A stretch of DNA of 64,000 nucleotides, taken from the NCBI RefSeq assembly GCF_025567095.1, contig NZ_JAOQJH010000004.1; one strand, written 5' to 3'. Position 1 is the stretch's first letter. The number at the start of each line of letters is the position of its first letter. A model generated the notes under the pieces. The model was not told the origin of the DNA and made no database searches. It saw nothing but the letters and a program-made list of their open reading frames with translations. Shown here piece by piece: positions 7,985-15,886 of this stretch. A program made the position numbers and the translations under genes. The stretch is from Anthropogastromicrobium aceti. GTDB lineage: Bacteria; Bacillota; Clostridia; Lachnospirales; Lachnospiraceae.

Positions 7985-8932
7985 ATGAAATTATCACTGG
8001 TGGTTCCATGCTATAACGAGCAGGATAATGTCAGAGCATTCTATGATGCAGCTGTAAATGCGTTTTTGGGCTGTGGCTATGAGTATGAGCTTGTTATGGT
8101 AAATGATGGAAGCAGGGATAATACCGGGATTGAGTTAAAAAAGCTGTTTTATGAGAAAAGAGAAGAAACACCGATCACAATCGTTCAGTTTTCACGTAAT
8201 TTTGGAAAGGAAGCAGCAATCCTGGCAGGAATGAAGCATGCAAAGGGTGATCTTGTAACATTGATTGATGCTGATTTGCAGCAGCGTCCTGAAATTGTGC
8301 GCGAGATGGTTCAGATATTGGATGAACATCCAGAGTATGACTGTGTTGCTGCTTTTCAAAAAGAGCGAAATGAAGGAAGAGGTCTGTCTTTCTTTAAACG
8401 TGAATTTTATCGCCTTATCAATCGAATGAGTGAGGTAGAGTTTGTCAATGGCGCGAGTGATTTTCGCACGTGCAGACGAAAAATGGTTGATGCAATTTTA
8501 AGCATGCCAGAATATCATCGCTTTTCAAAGGGGATTTTTTCATGGGTTGGCTTTGATACTTACTATATTCCTTATGTTGCCGAGGAGCGTCATGCAGGAA
8601 AGACAAAGTGGAGCTTCTGGAAATTGTTTAAGTATGCGGTTGAGGGTATCATTGGCTATTCAACTGCACCGTTAAAAATTGCAACTGTGCTTGGATCATT
8701 CACGTCACTTCTTGCTGTTATCTATTTTATTGTGGTTGTTTTGCAGCGGCTGATCTGCGGTGTAGATGTGCCGGGATATGCAACAATTGTCGCGTTGATT
8801 CTTTTAATTGGAGGTATCCAACTTTTAATTTTGGGAATTATGGGAGAATATATAGCAAGAATGTATATTCAGGGAAAACAGCGTCCTATTTTTATAGAGA
8901 AGGATGTGCTGACAAACGAAGATGAGGTTTAA
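7985..8932 (+). CDS. Family 2 glycosyltransferase, DPM1/GtrB-like, two C-terminal membrane helices
   Basis: Start ATG 7985 is chosen because a strong AGGAGG precedes it and the protein then begins with the classic GT2 strand 'MKLSLVVPCYNEQDN'. Further family marks are 'NDGSRDNT' and the metal-binding DxD region 'LIDADLQQRP'. The 315 residues end in two membrane helices (about 233-262 and 271-298), the architecture of polyprenyl-phosphate sugar transferases such as GtrB and YkcC. These move a nucleotide sugar onto undecaprenyl phosphate at the inner face, for modification of wall or teichoic polymers. Sugar and acceptor are unknown. No flippase or third-partner gene lies next to it; a terminator follows. 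Confidence 0.88.
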   Translation: MKLSLVVPCYNEQDNVRAFYDAAVNAFLGCGYEYELVMVNDGSRDNTGIELKKLFYEKREETPITIVQFSRNFGKEAAILAGMKHAKGDLVTLIDADLQQRPEIVREMVQILDEHPEYDCVAAFQKERNEGRGLSFFKREFYRLINRMSEVEFVNGASDFRTCRRKMVDAILSMPEYHRFSKGIFSWVGFDTYYIPYVAEERHAGKTKWSFWKLFKYAVEGIIGYSTAPLKIATVLGSFTSLLAVIYFIVVVLQRLICGVDVPGYATIVALILLIGGIQLLILGIMGEYIARMYIQGKQRPIFIEKDVLTNEDEV

Positions 8933-8940
8933 TCAAATAG

Positions 8941-8970
8941 AGATGGCACGTAGCTGTGCCATCTTTTTTT
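8941..8970 (+). terminator. Intrinsic terminator after the glycosyltransferase
   Basis: AGATGGCAC pairs with GTGCCATCT across a six-base loop, followed by seven T. Confidence 0.88.
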
Positions 8971-9002
8971 AACGCCTTGAAACTGAACGCTTTGCGATAG
9001 CA

Positions 9003-9031
9003 CAAAAAAAGCACCCGATTAACTCGGATGC
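9003..9031 (-). terminator. Terminator of tRNA-Lys
   Basis: On the minus strand GCATCCGA pairs with TCGGGTGC and is followed by TTTTTTT, eleven bases past the tRNA 3' end. Confidence 0.85.
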
Positions 9032-9041
9032 TTCTAAATCA

Positions 9042-9114
9042 TGCGCCTCCAGGGGTTCGAACCCTGGACACCCTGATTAAGAGTCAGGTGCTCTACCAAC
9101 TGAGCTAGAGGCGC
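9042..9114 (-). tRNA. tRNA-Lys (anticodon CTT)
   Basis: The minus strand folds as a cloverleaf of 73 nt: acceptor GCGCCTC/GAGGCGC with discriminator A, D-arm with AGCTCAGTTGGTAGAGC, anticodon stem CTGAC/GTCAG around CTT, and T-arm with GGTTCGAACC. The CCA end is not encoded. It stands alone, with its own promoter and terminator. Confidence 0.97.
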
Positions 9115-9146
9115 TTCTTTTTGTTTGTCACTCACGCGACTCCTAT

Positions 9147-9175
9147 ATACTATCATAGCTCAATTGATTTGTCAA
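9147..9175 (-). promoter_or_regulatory. Sigma-A promoter of tRNA-Lys
   Basis: On the minus strand TTGACA (9170-9175) is separated by exactly 17 bases from TAGTAT (9147-9152), about 30 bases before the mature tRNA 5' end. Confidence 0.8.
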
Positions 9176-9367
9176 CAGTTTTTTTGAAAAAAATTAAAAA
9201 TATTTTCAAGGCCGCTTTGAAGAACATTTTTTCTTTGAGTGGGCACAGGCTTTGGCGGCAGTTTGAAAACAGCGATATAAATGTAACAGAGTGCAGTCGA
9301 AAAAAGGACAGCAGCTGTGACGAATAACAAATTTGCGAAAATGATGACAATGCATGGAGATCTCCAA

Positions 9368-9410
9368 ATAAAATGCTCCTGCCACAAGATATGCGGCAGG
9401 AGCATTTTGT
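9368..9410 (-). terminator. Terminator of the trmB operon
   Basis: On the minus strand AAAATGCTCCTGCC pairs with GGCAGGAGCATTT, followed by a short T-rich tract, just downstream of the trmB stop. The roughly 190 bases between this and the tRNA promoter hold only weak, unsupported frames. Confidence 0.75.
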
Positions 9411-9424
9411 GATCATTTGCATAA

Positions 9425-10075
9425 TTAAGCTTTTTTATCGTGAACGGCTTCTAATTTATAGATTGGGTTTCCCATGGCAGAAAATTTTGCTTCATATTCT
9501 GTCATGACATTGCCCTCAGCAAACTCACTATGGTGAAGATCGCGTGTCTGCATAAGAAGTGTCCAGCCAGATTCTTTTACAGATTCCAGACTGAAATCAA
9601 ATAGAGGCTGATTATCGGTCTTAAATTCGACAATACCGCCGTCTGCTAAAATCTGGTCATACAGCCCTAAAAATCGGCTGCTTGTAAGACGGCGCTTTGC
9701 ATGTCGGTCTTTTGGCCATGGGTCGGAAAAATTTAAATAAATGTGAGCAATTTCGCCTGGTGCAAAAATATCAGGAAGATATTCTGCGTCAAAGCGAAGA
9801 AACTTTAAATTCGGAAGCTGAAGCTCTTCCTGCTTTTCAATGGCACGGATCAAAACAGAAGAGTATTTCTCAATTCCGATGTAGTTTATTTCTGGATGAA
9901 GTGCAGCAAGTGATGTAATAAATTGTCCCTTGCCCATTCCAACCTCAATGAAGATCGGATTGTTGTTGCCAAAAATTTGAACAGCAACATGTCCTTTGTA
10001 CTGCTGTGGCTCTTGAATCACGTAGGGATTTACAAGCATTTCCTCACGTGCGCCTCTGACGTTGCGTAATCTCAT
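9425..10075 (-). CDS. trmB: tRNA (guanine-N7-)-methyltransferase
   Basis: This 216-residue Rossmann-fold methyltransferase has the SAM-binding loop 'IEVGMGKGQFI', the acidic end of strand 2 'YIGIEKYSSV', and the diagnostic TrmB signature 'NFSDPWPKDRHAKRRL'. The enzyme makes m7G46 in the tRNA variable loop using S-adenosylmethionine. Length and N-terminus ('MRLRNVRGAREEM') match the family. It is the second gene of a leftward pair, 10 bp behind the cytidylate-kinase-like gene, and ends before a strong terminator. Confidence 0.96.
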   Translation of the reverse strand: MRLRNVRGAREEMLVNPYVIQEPQQYKGHVAVQIFGNNNPIFIEVGMGKGQFITSLAALHPEINYIGIEKYSSVLIRAIEKQEELQLPNLKFLRFDAEYLPDIFAPGEIAHIYLNFSDPWPKDRHAKRRLTSSRFLGLYDQILADGGIVEFKTDNQPLFDFSLESVKESGWTLLMQTRDLHHSEFAEGNVMTEYEAKFSAMGNPIYKLEAVHDKKA

Positions 10076-10085
10076 CTCCGACCTC

Positions 10086-10709
10086 TCAGTCTTTCATGCG
10101 CTCTGCAACGATTGCTTCAATCATTTCTGCGCACTGCTGGTAGGTATAGCGGCTTGTATCCAAAACGAGATCATAATTTCTTGCATCCATCCATTCTCTT
10201 CCGGTGAAATGCTTGTAATAATCACTTCTGTATTTGTTTGTCTTTGCGATGCGCTCGGCAGCATCCTTTTCACTGCACTGCATAATTTCCATTTCATGCG
10301 CAAGACAATCCTTATACTGAGAGTGAACGAATACACGAACTAAATACGGATAATCTTTTAATACATAATCTCCGCCTCTTCCGATTACAATAAAAGAGTT
10401 CTCCTTGATTAATTCTTTCATAACCTTTGCCTGATAGGCAAACAGGTCATCACTTGTCGCATATTCGCTTTTTTCCGGAAGGATATGCTCGCCGTTATAG
10501 ACCTTCTTAAAGGCGTTAAATAGTGGGCTTTTCTTTGTATCCTCATCGGCTGCAGCAAAGACTGCTTCATTGATGCCGCTGTTTCCGGCAGCCAGGCGAA
10601 GCAGCATGCGGTCATAGTATTCAATTCCATAATGAGCGGAAAGAATCTTTGCGATGGAAGTACCACCGGCACCGCAGGTTCTGGTAATGGTAACAGCAAA
10701 ATGTTTCAT
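10086..10709 (-). CDS. Cytidylate kinase-like family protein
   Basis: ATG 10709 is selected because GGGAGG lies just upstream and the product then begins 'MKHFAVTITRTCGAGGTSIA'; a longer frame to 10778 adds residues with no ribosome binding site. In 207 residues the P-loop is the altered form 'RTCGAGGTSIA' rather than GxxGxGK, as in the cytidylate-kinase-like family (PF13189 type), and 'VIGRGGDYVL' is the second family motif. True Cmk is usually a different, larger branch, so nucleotide specificity is uncertain. It is the first gene of the operon with trmB, and has a structured leader. Confidence 0.85.
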   Translation of the reverse strand: MKHFAVTITRTCGAGGTSIAKILSAHYGIEYYDRMLLRLAAGNSGINEAVFAAADEDTKKSPLFNAFKKVYNGEHILPEKSEYATSDDLFAYQAKVMKELIKENSFIVIGRGGDYVLKDYPYLVRVFVHSQYKDCLAHEMEIMQCSEKDAAERIAKTNKYRSDYYKHFTGREWMDARNYDLVLDTSRYTYQQCAEMIEAIVAERMKD

Positions 10710-10737
10710 ATTCCAACCTCCCTCAAACTTAATTGCA

Positions 10738-10823
10738 GTGGTCTGCAAATCAAAAAACAATGGAATTGCAAACCACAAAGCTTCTTATATAAGAAGTATA
10801 TATGATAGTTACTAAAAAGTCAA
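10738..10823 (-). promoter_or_regulatory. Promoter, palindrome and leader hairpin of the cytidylate-kinase-like gene
   Basis: On the minus strand TTGACT (10818-10823) and TATACT (10795-10800) are 17 bases apart. A perfect 16-bp palindrome CTTCTTATATAAGAAG (10781-10796) overlaps the -10/start. Further down, GTGGTTTGCAA and TTGCAGACCAC form a hairpin (about 10738-10776) just before the ribosome binding site. Confidence 0.6.
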
Positions 10824-10924
10824 CGCGCCAAAAACGATCGTAAACGAGGAAAAACGTCACAGTATGACAAAAAATTAACAAAAAAAATATGAAATTTATT
10901 TGAGTTTTTTAAAACAATTCGCCA

Positions 10925-10953
10925 ATGACAATTTTGTATCATCATACTATAAT
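10925..10953 (+). promoter_or_regulatory. Promoter of the V-ATPase operon
   Basis: ATGACA (10925-10930), a 17-base spacer and consensus TATAAT (10948-10953) lie 26 bases before the first gene. Confidence 0.75.
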
Positions 10954-10979
10954 GAATGTGCGAAAAAGGAGGCATGCAG

Positions 10980-11291
10980 ATGAATCAGATTATTCAAAGA
11001 TTAAGTGAAGTAGAAACTGCAGCATCTTCAATTATTGAGGAGGCAGGTGCAAAGAAGAAGCAGATGGCCAAAGACCAGGATGCCAGAATTGCAGCCTTTG
11101 AAAAGCAGGTTCATGAAGAGACACAAAAGAAAATCAGCGCTCAGCAGGCAGAGCTTGAAAAAAAGATCGCTGAAGAACTTGAGGCTCAGAAGGAGGAGCT
11201 TGAAAAACAGCTTGCTCATATGGACCGTATTTATGAGGAAAGCCATTCGGCGATCGCCAGACAGTTGCTGGCAAAGATTGTGGCGCAATAA
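10980..11291 (+). CDS. ntpF: V/A-type ATPase peripheral stalk subunit G/H
   Basis: The 103-residue product is one long Lys/Glu/Gln-rich coiled coil ('KKKQMAKDQDARIAAF', 'EKKIAEELEAQKEELEKQL') with a short hydrophobic C-terminus, matching the G/H stalk subunit that pairs with subunit E. ATG 10980 has AAAGGAGG seven bases upstream; the ATG at 10974 is too close to it. It is the first gene of the operon. Identity rests on coiled-coil character and position, since this subunit is poorly conserved in sequence. Confidence 0.8.
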   Translation: MNQIIQRLSEVETAASSIIEEAGAKKKQMAKDQDARIAAFEKQVHEETQKKISAQQAELEKKIAEELEAQKEELEKQLAHMDRIYEESHSAIARQLLAKIVAQ

Positions 11292-11339
11292 CTTTTATGG
11301 TATCATTAGTGTTGTGCCAAAAAAATCTTACGAAAAGGG

Positions 11340-12395
11340 GTGATTATTATTTCTGGTATCTTATCTTACAGCGGTATCAGTGCAAAAGCCCGTGCCATGG
11401 GAGGAAAGCTCTTAAAGAAGGAGCAGTACGAACAGCTGGCATCTTGTGCGAGTGTCGGTGAAGCAGTTGGCTATTTGAGACAGTTTTCCGAATATGAGCC
11501 GCTGCTGAGGGACTTTGATGAACATGACAGTCACAGAGGAATGATTGAGGCGACGCTTATGGGATCGCTTTACAATGATTACAATCGTCTGTACAGTTTC
11601 GCCAGAGGAGAGCAAAGAGCGTTTTTGGATTTTTACTTTTTGCACTATGAGGCGGCATATCTTAAGGGTTGTCTTCGAAAAGTCATTTCAGGTCAGAGTA
11701 TCCAAGAGGATCAGGCATACCGCAGCGCGTTTTTTGCGCGTCATTCGCATTTGGATACAGATGCGATTGAGAATAGCACAACGGTGGATGAGTTGATTGA
11801 TGCATTAAAAAATACACCGTTTTATCATCCGCTTGACGCCATACGCCATACTGAAGAGCCAAGTTTGTTCGACTATGAGGGCAGCCTTGACGTGTATTAT
11901 TTCAGTTATATCTGGAAACAGAAAGATAAGCTTCTTAAGGGAAAAGAAAGACAGATCATTGCGGATAGTTATGGAAGACGAATCGATCTGCTGAATATCC
12001 AGTGGCTGATGCGTGCAAAGAAAAACTACCGAATGACAGCACCTGAGCTGTATGCGATGGTTGTTCCTAGCTATTACCATTTAAAACCAGATGACATCAC
12101 GGCTATTGTAGAGGCGCCTACGTATGAGGAAGCGAGATTACTCATTGTAAACGGCTACTATGGTCAGAAGTACGCAGACGATTTTGCTGAGATTCGTTTT
12201 GTGGAAAAGATGTACACTGAGCTGGTAGAGCATATTTTTGAGCTTGCCGGCAGAAAAAATCCATACTCAGTTGCACCGCTCAATGCGCTGCTGTACCGCA
12301 AAGAGCATGAAATTGCACGTATTACATCAATTATCGAGGGAATACGCTATGGAATCCCAACAGCAAAACTGATGAAATACGCAGTAACGCAGTGA
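11340..12395 (+). CDS. ntpC: V/A-type ATPase subunit C (AC39-like)
   Basis: This is a protein of about 350 residues of the V-ATPase AC39/subunit C family, the funnel-shaped socket joining the central rotor shaft to the membrane ring. Seen are the N-terminal 'SGISAKARAMGGKLL', the helical repeats with 'FLDFYFLHYEAAYLKGCLR' and 'DLLNIQWLMRAK'-like segments, and the expected size. The start is unclear: the only standard start codon in the region, GTG 11340, overlaps the presumed ribosome binding site AAAAGGGG, whereas ATT 11349 sits at ideal spacing. Position between G/H and I fits the operon. Confidence 0.88.
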   Translation: MIIISGILSYSGISAKARAMGGKLLKKEQYEQLASCASVGEAVGYLRQFSEYEPLLRDFDEHDSHRGMIEATLMGSLYNDYNRLYSFARGEQRAFLDFYFLHYEAAYLKGCLRKVISGQSIQEDQAYRSAFFARHSHLDTDAIENSTTVDELIDALKNTPFYHPLDAIRHTEEPSLFDYEGSLDVYYFSYIWKQKDKLLKGKERQIIADSYGRRIDLLNIQWLMRAKKNYRMTAPELYAMVVPSYYHLKPDDITAIVEAPTYEEARLLIVNGYYGQKYADDFAEIRFVEKMYTELVEHIFELAGRKNPYSVAPLNALLYRKEHEIARITSIIEGIRYGIPTAKLMKYAVTQ

Positions 12396-12447
12396 TTGTC
12401 ATTTTTGTGCAGAAAGTAAGTTTATTTAGGAAAGTCGAGGGGTAACC

Positions 12448-14373
12448 ATGATAGAAAAAATGCAATTCTTAAGCATTACGGGACCCAAAGATGATATTGA
12501 CAGAGCAATTGAACAGCATTTGTCAAAGTATGAGTTTCAGTTGGAAAGTACAATGACAGAGCTTTCTGAGACAACTGGACTTAAGCCGTTCATTGAGATC
12601 AATCCGTACCGCGAGACCTTAAACAAAGCTACACAGCTTATGTCCGCAATGGGAGTAAAGGAAACAAAGACGGATAGTTCTATGGATGTCAAAGAGGCTG
12701 TAGCTTTAATTGATGATGCAGATGCTAAGATCAAGGAAGCAGAGAAGTCTCTTGAAGCGCTGAACAAGGAAAAGACACAGCTGCAGGCATTAGTGGATCA
12801 GATTGTTCCATTTAATAATTTGGGATATGATGTTCACAAGCTGCTTGCATTTAAGTCTGTAAAGTATCGCTTCGGACGAATCCCAGTCGATTACGTGGAA
12901 AAGCTTATGCAGTACACGTACGATAATGTCAATACGATCTTTTACGAATGCAAAAAGGATCAGGATTATGTATGGGGCGTATATTTTAGCCCAAAGAATG
13001 AGATTGCAAAGATTGATGCTGTTTATAAGGCACTTCACTTTGAACGTTTTCGCCTTCCGGATGAGTATGAGGGTACTCCAGAGGAGGCACTGGCACTCTT
13101 GACAAAGCATATTGGTGAGCTTGATGCTAAGATAAAGGAAAAGCAGAGCGAGATTGATCATGTGCTTTCTTCAAAGAAGGAAAAGATCCTTGCTGCAGTG
13201 GCAAAGCTTAAGCAGTTTTCAAAGAACTTTGATATAAGAAGATTGGCAGCTGTTACAGGTGCAGATAAGAAAAACTTCTATATTATATGCTTCTGGATGA
13301 CAGCGCGTGACGCAAAGAAATTTAAGGCAGAGATTGAAAGTGATCCAAATGTGATTTGTCTTATCCATGATGACAACAAAAATCGTGTTTCACAGCCGCC
13401 TGTAAAGCTTCGCAATCCAAAGCTGTTTAAGCCGTATGAGATGTATATTCGTATGTATGGTCTTCCAAATTATAATGAGTTTGACCCGACCATCTTCGTT
13501 GCACTGACATATTCCTTTATCTTTGGATGGATGTTTGGAGATGTCGGACAGGGCTTAGTGCTCGTAATCGGAGGATTTTTGCTGTATCACTTTAAGAAGA
13601 TGAATCTTGCAGCCATCATAAGTATGGCAGGTGTATTCTCCACCTTCTTTGGATTTATGTTCGGAAGTATCTTTGGTTTTGAGGATGTAATAGAACCGAT
13701 TTGGCTAAGACCAATGTCAAAGATGACTGATCTTCCTATGATCGGACGACTGAATACGGTATTTATTGTAGCAGTTGCATTTGGTATGGGAATGATTCTT
13801 CTGACAATGATAATCCACATTATCAATGCGGCAAAAAATCACAGTCTCGGTGATCTGTGCTTTGATACAAACGGAATTGCCGGTCTTGTATTCTACGGAC
13901 TGCTTGTATTTGCCATCGTAATGCTGATGACAGGTCACAGCATTCCAGGCGGTGCACTGCTTGCGGTACTGTTTATTATACCGCTTCTGTGTATTGCATT
14001 TAAGGAGCAGCTGACTGATCTTTGTGAGAAGAAAAAGCCAGCGGAGAAAACAGGTCCAGTTATGATTGTTGTTCAGGCACTGTTTGAGTTAATCGAGGTA
14101 CTGCTTAGCTACTTTTCAAATACTATTTCGTTTGTCCGTATCGGAGCATTTGCTGTCAGCCATGCAGCTATGATGCAGGTTGTTATGATGCTTGCAGGTG
14201 CAGAAAGCGGCACACCGAATATTCTTGTTGTTATTCTTGGAAATCTCTTTGTATGCGGTATGGAAGGTTTGATCGTTGGTATTCAGGTACTTCGTCTGGA
14301 ATACTACGAGATGTTCTCCCGTTTCTACAAAGGTGATGGAAGAGAGTTTGAACCGTATAACACAAAGCAGTAA
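12448..14373 (+). CDS. ntpI: V/A-type ATPase subunit I (stator, 116-kDa family)
   Basis: The 641-residue protein has a large cytoplasmic N-terminal half with coiled coils (about 85-115 and 210-255) and a C-terminal half with about seven to eight membrane helices. The family signature 'FGWMFGDVGQGLVL' and, near the end, 'NTISFVRIGAFAVSHAAM' with its essential Arg are present. This subunit forms the two half-channels by which ions reach the rotor ring. Start ATG 12448 follows GAGGGGT. Length is typical for bacterial subunit I. Confidence 0.97.
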   Translation: MIEKMQFLSITGPKDDIDRAIEQHLSKYEFQLESTMTELSETTGLKPFIEINPYRETLNKATQLMSAMGVKETKTDSSMDVKEAVALIDDADAKIKEAEKSLEALNKEKTQLQALVDQIVPFNNLGYDVHKLLAFKSVKYRFGRIPVDYVEKLMQYTYDNVNTIFYECKKDQDYVWGVYFSPKNEIAKIDAVYKALHFERFRLPDEYEGTPEEALALLTKHIGELDAKIKEKQSEIDHVLSSKKEKILAAVAKLKQFSKNFDIRRLAAVTGADKKNFYIICFWMTARDAKKFKAEIESDPNVICLIHDDNKNRVSQPPVKLRNPKLFKPYEMYIRMYGLPNYNEFDPTIFVALTYSFIFGWMFGDVGQGLVLVIGGFLLYHFKKMNLAAIISMAGVFSTFFGFMFGSIFGFEDVIEPIWLRPMSKMTDLPMIGRLNTVFIVAVAFGMGMILLTMIIHIINAAKNHSLGDLCFDTNGIAGLVFYGLLVFAIVMLMTGHSIPGGALLAVLFIIPLLCIAFKEQLTDLCEKKKPAEKTGPVMIVVQALFELIEVLLSYFSNTISFVRIGAFAVSHAAMMQVVMMLAGAESGTPNILVVILGNLFVCGMEGLIVGIQVLRLEYYEMFSRFYKGDGREFEPYNTKQ

Positions 14374-14468
14374 AAATAGAAATCCAAAAGACTGCAAAGG
14401 CAGTCATGGATATAAGACATTTTTGAAAAAAACACAATACAAAGCAAAGATAAGAGGAGGATTTTATT

Positions 14469-14906
14469 ATGTTAGTTAAGATTACATTGTTTGCAGCACT
14501 TTTATTAAGCATCGTCGTTCCATTTGCATATTTCTTAAGCGGAACAAAGAATAAGGCACGTTATAAGCTCACAATTGGCACAAATGCAGCAGCATTCTTC
14601 GGTATCATGTTAGTAGCATGCGGCTTCATGTTCAGTGGAAACGCACAGGCAGCAGAGGCAGCAGCAGAGACAGCACAGGCAGCAGGCGGCCTTTCTACTG
14701 GTATGGGTTATCTGGCAGCCGCTCTTGTAACTGGTCTTTCCTGTATCGGTGGTGGTATCGCCGTAGCAAGTGCAGCAAGCGCAGCATTAGGTGCAATTAG
14801 TGAAGATTCTTCTATTCTTGGTAAGTCCCTGATCTTCGTAGGTCTGGCAGAAGGTGTCTGCCTGTATGGTTTGATCATTTCCTTTATGATTCTTGGTCAG
14901 CTGTAA
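14469..14906 (+). CDS. ntpK: V/A-type ATPase rotor ring subunit K (c subunit)
   Basis: The 145-residue proteolipid has four membrane helices: about 3-24, 36-56, 78-108 and 117-142. Only the second hairpin keeps the ion-binding carboxylate (Glu128 in 'GLAEGVCLYGL'); the first hairpin has none, so there is one ion site per four helices, as in other V-type K subunits. The Gln that helps bind sodium in the Enterococcus hirae ring is, by eye alignment of 'GGGIAVASAASA', replaced by Val. The link between hairpins is Ala/Glu-rich ('QAAEAAAETAQAA'). GGAGG precedes ATG 14469. Confidence 0.95.
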   Translation: MLVKITLFAALLLSIVVPFAYFLSGTKNKARYKLTIGTNAAAFFGIMLVACGFMFSGNAQAAEAAAETAQAAGGLSTGMGYLAAALVTGLSCIGGGIAVASAASAALGAISEDSSILGKSLIFVGLAEGVCLYGLIISFMILGQL

Positions 14907-14942
14907 AGAAGTAGAAACAACGTCAGGAAAGGCATATTCAAT

Positions 14943-15251
14943 ATGAAAATATATTTGGTCAGTGACAATGTAGATACCCTTGTGGGCATGCGTCTGGCCG
15001 GAATTGAAGGCTGCGTCGTTCACGAACAGGGTGAATTAAAGAAAGCAATAGACCATGCGCTGGAAGATAAGGAGATCGGAATCCTGCTGCTGACGGAAAA
15101 GTTCGGAAGAGAGTATCCAGAATTGATCAATAAAGTGAAGCTGGATCACAAGCTGCCTCTGATCATTGAGGTTCCTGATCGTCATGGAACAGGCCGCAAG
15201 CCAGATTTCATTACTTCCTACGTAAACGAAGCAATAGGATTAAAGTTATAA
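14943..15251 (+). CDS. ntpG: V/A-type ATPase subunit F
   Basis: The 102-residue product begins 'MKIYLVSDNVDTLVGMRLAGI', the recognisable start of the subunit F Rossmann-like fold, and has 'IGILLLTEKFG' in the middle. Subunit F binds the central stalk subunit D. The C-terminus 'ITSYVNEAIGLKL' is family-like. GGAAAGG lies upstream of ATG 14943, and the gene is 36 bp behind ntpK. Confidence 0.93.
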   Translation: MKIYLVSDNVDTLVGMRLAGIEGCVVHEQGELKKAIDHALEDKEIGILLLTEKFGREYPELINKVKLDHKLPLIIEVPDRHGTGRKPDFITSYVNEAIGLKL

Positions 15252-15295
15252 TCCATAGTATGATGTAATGTGAAAAAGAATGGAAGGTGATTTAA

Positions 15296-15886
15296 TTGAC
15301 ACTGGAAGAAAAATTAAACCATTTTATGGAAATATCTGTTCAGGATGCCACAATGGAAATGGATGCCTCGCTTAAGGAATATCAGGCTGCGCTTGATGCG
15401 CAGTTTGAGGAGCGAAAAGCTATGATTCTTTCTCAGGAAGAGAAAGATCTTGCGGTTGAAGTGGAAGCTGTAAAGAGACAGGGAAATCAGAAACTGGCAC
15501 ATGAGCATCTGGTTAATAAACGTGCGTTAAGCCAGAAGGAAACCGAATTTAAAGATAAGCTGTTTCAAGAGGTTGCTGCTCTTGTAGAAGCTTATAAAAA
15601 GACACCTGAGTATGTTCAGGTGATCAAAAAACAGATTATAGATGCAAAATCATTTGCAAAAAATGATGACATTATTATTTATCTGGATCCAGCTGATGCA
15701 TCTAAAAAGCATGACCTTGAAGAGGAAACAAAGTGCACCTTGACGATGAGCGAGTATTCCTTTGGCGGCGGCATGAGAGCTGTCATTCCAGCAAGAAGCA
15801 TACTCATAGACAATTCAATGGATTCAAGAATTGCTGAGGTTAGAAATGAGTTCCAGTTTGACGGAGGTGAATACGATGGCCGCTGA
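15296..15886 (+). CDS. ntpE: V/A-type ATPase peripheral stalk subunit E
   Basis: The 196-residue subunit has an N-terminal coiled coil and a C-terminal alpha/beta domain ('FGGGMRAVIPARSILIDNSMDSRI'), as in E subunits that cap the catalytic head. It uses a TTG start at 15296, placed eight bases after GGAAGG; no ATG fits. Its last codons overlap the ribosome binding site and first 11 bases of ntpA, suggesting coupled translation. Confidence 0.9.
   Translation: MTLEEKLNHFMEISVQDATMEMDASLKEYQAALDAQFEERKAMILSQEEKDLAVEVEAVKRQGNQKLAHEHLVNKRALSQKETEFKDKLFQEVAALVEAYKKTPEYVQVIKKQIIDAKSFAKNDDIIIYLDPADASKKHDLEEETKCTLTMSEYSFGGGMRAVIPARSILIDNSMDSRIAEVRNEFQFDGGEYDGR

Noticed and set aside
9172..9405. 77-codon minus-strand frame with one hydrophobic stretch between trmB and tRNA-Lys
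   Set aside because: Its ATG lies inside the trmB terminator hairpin, it has no ribosome binding site in frame, and an overlapping frame of equal quality exists.
10062..10343. 93-codon + frame opposite the cytidylate-kinase-like gene
   Set aside because: It is entirely antisense to a gene with clear family motifs and has no supporting start signals.
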